Source of the DNA: CBDTTW01 sp965363675
GTDB lineage: Bacteria > Bacteroidota > Rhodothermia > Rhodothermales > DASSAV01
Length of the DNA stretch: 9,128 nucleotides
Direction: 5' to 3'
Assembly (NCBI GenBank): GCA_965363675.1
Contig: CBDTTW010000123.1
Coordinates: 1 to 9,128 of the forward strand
The notes under the pieces were generated by a model. The model was not told where the DNA came from and did no database searches. It saw only the letters and a list, made by a program, of their open reading frames with translations. Below, piece by piece: positions 6,625-9,128 of this stretch (within the stretch, counting starts at the first letter, position 1; each line of letters begins with the position of its first letter). Position numbers and translations under genes: made by a program.

Positions 6625-7184
6625 GCGCGCGGCAGTGGGCGCTCCTGGCGGCATGCTTTGCCGCCGGCTGCTCCTCCGGGGGACGGCAGATCGTGGCCCT
6701 GCCGCCGCGTCCGACGGCGCCGCCCGTGCAGGCCCCCGCCGCGCCGCCGCGCGCCCCGCTTGCCGTCGGGCTGCTCGGCGACGGCGCGCCGCTGCCGGAG
6801 GAGGTGGCCGAGGTGCGCTTCGTCGTCGGGGAGATCGGGCTTTGGGGCGCGCAAGCCGGGTGGGTATGGTTTCCGGTAGGCGCCGCCGTGGCGCGGCCTG
6901 CCCCGCAAGAACGCGCCGCGCGCGAGCTGGCCGTGGTTCAGGCCCCGCCCGGCCGCTACGACTCGCTGGCGGTGACCATCCGCGACGTCTTCGTGCGCTT
7001 TGGGGAAACCTCGGGCGGACCAATCGGCTACGCGCCGGCGGGGCGCCCCTTGCCGATTCAACTGGACGTGGCGGCCGAGCCGGCCCCGCGCCTGCTCGTG
7101 CAGCTCTCCAACGCCCGCCTCGTCGTGCGGGCCGATAGCTGCCGCTGGCGCCTCAACCCGGAGTGGGCGCAGGCAAGCCGCTGA
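6621..7184 (+). CDS. Small lipoprotein, DUF4382-like
   Basis: This 187-residue predicted lipoprotein starts with a short signal peptide and a lipobox, FAAGC (13-17), so Cys17 would be lipidated. Pro/Ala-rich sequence (about 28-47) links it to a globular part. That part has beta-strand-like segments EVRFVVGEIGLW (64-75), GWVWFPV (80-86), PPGRYDSLAVTIRDVFVRFG (109-128), and RLLVQLSNARLVVR (157-170). The pattern 'V..V.....I.L.....GW' followed by 'P.GRYDSL.V.I.DV.V..G' resembles DUF4382 proteins, which are exported and of unknown function. I rate that assignment as tentative. Its ATG overlaps the DUF2461 stop (ATGA). It is the last gene of the plus-strand run; its stop lies 6 bp from that of the convergent NifU-like gene. 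A second Cys (174) is present and could be free in the mature protein. Confidence 0.75.
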   Translation: MSARQWALLAACFAAGCSSGGRQIVALPPRPTAPPVQAPAAPPRAPLAVGLLGDGAPLPEEVAEVRFVVGEIGLWGAQAGWVWFPVGAAVARPAPQERAARELAVVQAPPGRYDSLAVTIRDVFVRFGETSGGPIGYAPAGRPLPIQLDVAAEPAPRLLVQLSNARLVVRADSCRWRLNPEWAQASR

Positions 7185-7191
7185 GCGGCTT
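7175..7191. terminator. Small palindrome across the convergent stops, possible weak bidirectional terminator
   Basis: AAGCCG (7175-7180) and CGGCTT (7186-7191) flank CTGAG; the pairing can be read as an 8-bp palindrome around one base. It covers the stop of the lipoprotein gene and touches the stop of the opposing NifU-like gene, where only 6 bp separate the two. There is no T-tract on either side, so as an intrinsic terminator it would be weak. It may simply be coincidence within coding sequence. Confidence 0.25.
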
Positions 7192-7496
7192 CAGAGCACC
7201 GCCGTCGGGTTGACGGCCTCGACGCGCGAGACTTCGGGCACGCTGCGCTTGATGGCCTGCTCGATGCCGGCGCGCAGCGTCATAGTGCTCATGGGGCAGT
7301 TGCCGCAGGCGCCGAGCAGTTCCAGTTCCACCACCAGGTCGGGCGTCACGTTCGTCAGGCGAACCGAGCCGCCGTCGGCCATCAGGTACGGCCGGATTAC
7401 GTCGAGCGCCTGCTCGATGCGCTGCCGAAGGCCGGGATCGGAAGAAACGGCATATTCCGCGGCGGGCTGCGGCGCGGAGGCGTCATATTCAGGCAT
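7191..7496 (-). CDS. NifU C-terminal-domain iron-sulfur scaffold protein (NfuA/Nfu-like)
   Basis: This 101-residue stand-alone Nfu domain holds an Fe-S cluster and passes it to client proteins. The signature ADGGSVRL (40-47) is followed by LLGACGNCPMSTMTLRAGIE (60-79). C64 and C67 form the CxxC that binds a cluster at a dimer interface. The first 20 or so residues (MPEYDASAPQ...) are a non-conserved tail. The ATG at 7494-7496 is the only sensible start; upstream is the 88-bp gap after mrp. It lies downstream of mrp on the same strand, a common pairing of Fe-S carrier proteins. Unlike E. coli NfuA it lacks an N-terminal A-type domain. An AT-rich patch in the gap suggests it may also have its own promoter. 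Confidence 0.93.
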   Translation of the reverse strand: MPEYDASAPQPAAEYAVSSDPGLRQRIEQALDVIRPYLMADGGSVRLTNVTPDLVVELELLGACGNCPMSTMTLRAGIEQAIKRSVPEVSRVEAVNPTAVL

Positions 7497-7527
7497 AACA
7501 GCTTCGTCGGGCACGGGAGAGACGGAA

Positions 7528-7562
7528 AGCCTTAATCTAACCCCTGCCGGTTCAAAAAGATC
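7528..7562 (-). promoter_or_regulatory. AT-rich patch upstream of the NifU-like gene, possible promoter
   Basis: The 88 bp between mrp and the NifU-like gene contain the most AT-rich stretch of the right half of the window. On the minus strand it carries TTTTTGAAC (7559-7551) and then TAGATTAAG (7539-7531), about 35 bp before the ATG. The elements resemble -35/-33 and -10/-7 boxes, but the spacing is too short for either sigma-70 or the Bacteroidota TTG/TAnnTTTG pattern. The patch is real; the promoter reading is weak. Confidence 0.25.
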
Positions 7563-7584
7563 AATCGCCGGGCAACATCGCCGT

Positions 7585-8691
7585 TTACCGGTGCAGGATT
7601 TCCACCGGCTGCGTCGGCGGAAGCTGCGCGTTGCGACGCCGGATCTGCCGCGCCACCTCCTCGGCGATGCTCCGGAAGGCGCGCGCCGAAACGGTCTCGG
7701 GCGCCGCTGCCACGACCGGGCGGCCGTCGTCGCCGCCCTCGCGTACGATTTCCTCGATGGGCAGCTCGCCCAGGAACGGCGCCGAAAGCTCCTCGGCCAG
7801 GCGGCGCGCCCCGCCGCGCCCGAACAGGTAGTACCGGCGGTCCGGAAGGTCGGGGGGCGCAAAGTAGGCCATGTTCTCCACGACGCCCAGCACGGGCACC
7901 TGCACGTTGCGGAACATCCCCACCCCTTTGCGCGCATCGGCAAGGGCCACGTCCTGCGGCGTCGAGACGATGACGGCGCCCGTGAGCGGGATCGTCTGCA
8001 CGATGGTAAGCTGGATGTCGCCGGTGCCGGGCGGGAGGTCCAGGATCAGGTAGTCGAGCTCGCCCCAGGCGGCGTCGCCGAGGAACTGCCGAATGGCGCT
8101 CGACACCATCGGGCCGCGCCAGATGGTCGCCTGCGCCGGGTCGATCATGAAGCCGATGGAGAGCACCTTTACGCCGAACTTCTCCAGCGGCACGATCTTG
8201 CGCTCGGCGTTGACCGTCGGGCGCACGTTGTGCAGGCCCAGCATGGTCGGCATCGACGGGCCGTAGATGTCGGCGTCCACGATGCCCACGTCGTAGCCCA
8301 TGCCGGCCAACGCCAGCGCCAGGTTGACCGCCACGGTGCTTTTGCCGACGCCGCCCTTGCCCGAGGCTACGGCCACGTAGTTGCGCACACCGGCGGGCTT
8401 GCCCGGGGCGCCCCCGCCGGAAATCTCCAGGCTGTCCCCGAGCGGGATCATCTGCGCCTCGGTCGCAATGTCCACCGTCAGCCCTTCGCCGAACGCGCCG
8501 CGCAGCGCCTCGGCCGCCGCTTGTTGCAGCCGCCGCGCCGCGCCCGGCGACGCGTGCACGAGCGTGAACTTTACCGCGTTTAGGCCCACCTCCAGGCTTT
8601 TCACACGGTCCATCCGGATGATGTCGCGCCCCGTCCGGGGGTCCTCTATGCCCGCGAGCACCGCGAGCACATTGTCGAGCGTAAACGTCAT
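7585..8691 (-). CDS. mrp: Mrp/ApbC family P-loop ATPase, iron-sulfur cluster carrier
   Basis: Mrp/ApbC proteins are cytoplasmic P-loop ATPases that carry or deliver Fe-S clusters. The 368-residue product has an N-terminal MIP18/DUF59-like domain (about 1-75, including IEDPRTGRDII at 15-25). A ParA/MinD-type ATPase follows, with the deviant Walker A SGKGGVGKST (110-119), DADIYGPSMPTMLG (139-152), the Mrp signature RGPMVSSAIRQFL (192-204) and the Walker B-like region LILDLPPGTGD (215-225). The segment that in E. coli Mrp carries the CxxC cluster ligand reads ENMAYFAPPDLPDRRYYLFG (272-291) here, without cysteine; I find no Cys in the whole protein. The ATG at 8689-8691 gives the expected domain start. 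It lies 16 bp after the Ppx/GppA gene and 88 bp before the NifU-like gene, all on the same strand. Family assignment is firm; a direct cluster-carrier role is less certain given the missing ligands. Confidence 0.94.
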   Translation of the reverse strand: MTFTLDNVLAVLAGIEDPRTGRDIIRMDRVKSLEVGLNAVKFTLVHASPGAARRLQQAAAEALRGAFGEGLTVDIATEAQMIPLGDSLEISGGGAPGKPAGVRNYVAVASGKGGVGKSTVAVNLALALAGMGYDVGIVDADIYGPSMPTMLGLHNVRPTVNAERKIVPLEKFGVKVLSIGFMIDPAQATIWRGPMVSSAIRQFLGDAAWGELDYLILDLPPGTGDIQLTIVQTIPLTGAVIVSTPQDVALADARKGVGMFRNVQVPVLGVVENMAYFAPPDLPDRRYYLFGRGGARRLAEELSAPFLGELPIEEIVREGGDDGRPVVAAAPETVSARAFRSIAEEVARQIRRRNAQLPPTQPVEILHR

Positions 8692-8707
8692 AGCGATCCG
8701 CGAAGCC

Positions 8708-9128
8708 TTAAAAGGGGCGTGTTGACGGGAGCGAGGCCGGAATGTTCCCCGTGCGCGCCAGCAGGCGCAGGGCCAGCCCATGCCGCAGCCCGCGCGGGCT
8801 GATGCGGCAGACGGGGGCGCCGAGCGCCTCCAGCACGGCGCTCAGGATCAGGATGCCCATCGGAAACACGTCGGCGCGGCCGCGCATCACCGGCGGGTTC
8901 AGGGCCAGCACCTCGGCGGCCGTCAGGCCCAGCAGGCGGTCGCGCCAGGCGCGCACCTCGGCGGCCTCCAGCGCAAGCGGCCGCCCCCCGACTTCCTGCC
9001 ACGAGGCCGCCCCGGCGTGCAGCAGCCCCAGCGCCGCCGCCGTGCCCGCCGCCGCCACGACGGGCAGGCCCGCCGCGTCGGGGGCCGCGCCTTCGGAGAG
9101 CGTCCGCCGGACAAGGGCGGCGGCGGCT
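8708..9128 (-). CDS. Ppx/GppA family phosphatase, C-terminal part
   Basis: The frame is open from the right edge to a TAA at 8708-8710, giving about 139 residues from the C-terminal part of a Ppx/GppA-type protein. This family hydrolyses inorganic polyphosphate and/or the pppGpp 5'-phosphate; its fold belongs to the ASKHA group. The evidence is VVAAAGTAAALG, which lines up with the adenosine/phosphate-loop motif 'VGxGGTxxxLA', and later RGRADVFPMGILIL followed by ISPRGLRHGLAL, which match the family's 'GRADVIPAGALIL...VSxxGLREGL'. The N-terminal catalytic half lies outside the window. Codons near 9058 (GTG) are internal valines, not starts. The gene ends 16 bp before mrp on the same strand, so the two are probably co-transcribed. 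The first Gly of the GGT motif is Ala here. Ppx and GppA cannot be told apart from this half. Confidence 0.85.
   Translation of the reverse strand, partial: AAAALVRRTLSEGAAPDAAGLPVVAAAGTAAALGLLHAGAASWQEVGGRPLALEAAEVRAWRDRLLGLTAAEVLALNPPVMRGRADVFPMGILILSAVLEALGAPVCRISPRGLRHGLALRLLARTGNIPASLPSTRPF

Noticed and set aside
1..9128. Search by eye for tRNA, rRNA, riboswitch, insertion sequence, phage or defence modules
   Set aside because: The window is nearly filled by ordinary protein genes; the gaps of 177 bp or less show no such structure apart from the hairpin described.

Overview
This is a compact, very GC-rich (about 70% by eye) bacterial chromosomal segment made almost entirely of housekeeping and conserved-hypothetical genes. 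None of the seven starts read outside overlapping junctions has a convincing Shine-Dalgarno sequence. With a PyrR-PyrB pair, an Mrp ATPase with the cysteine-less 'ENMAYF...YYLFG' C-terminal segment, and a DUF58 / M28 / DUF2461 set, this points to the Bacteroidota/Rhodothermota side of the tree (a Rhodothermales-like organism). That placement is inferred from gene style and was not confirmed by a database search.

Left block (minus strand, 1-1751, read right to left): pyrR (uracil-sensing regulator), then pyrB (aspartate carbamoyltransferase), then the beginning of a small membrane protein resembling CidA/LrgA. It overlaps the pyrB stop and runs off the left edge. A 177-bp divergent region (1752-1928) separates pyrR from the next block. 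It holds a strong GC hairpin followed, on the pyrR strand, by seven T residues: an attenuator-like intrinsic terminator in the pyrR leader.

Central block (plus strand, 1929-7184): five tightly packed genes, with three stop/start overlaps of 4 bp and one 24-bp gap. They are a DUF58 protein with a von Willebrand A-type metal site, an exported PA-domain M28 zinc aminopeptidase, a cytoplasmic M20D amidohydrolase, a DUF2461 protein, and a small lipoprotein resembling DUF4382. They look co-transcribed, but no single pathway is evident. An exported peptidase plus a cytoplasmic amidohydrolase would fit peptide or acyl-amino-acid salvage.

Right block (minus strand, 7191-9128, read right to left): the C-terminal part of a Ppx/GppA-family phosphatase entering from the right edge, then an Mrp/ApbC P-loop ATPase, then a stand-alone NifU C-terminal-domain protein with a CxxC motif. 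The last two are the usual iron-sulfur carrier/scaffold partners. The Mrp here has no cysteine at all, so the CGNC of its neighbour is the only visible cluster-binding site of the pair. The central and right blocks converge with only 6 bp between stops, across a small palindrome.

I see no tRNA, rRNA, CRISPR array, insertion sequence, prophage or defence system. No novel system is convincingly present. The items most worth checking are the pyrR leader hairpin, the cysteine-free Mrp beside a NifU-type scaffold, and the Arg-to-Trp change in a conserved ATCase motif.
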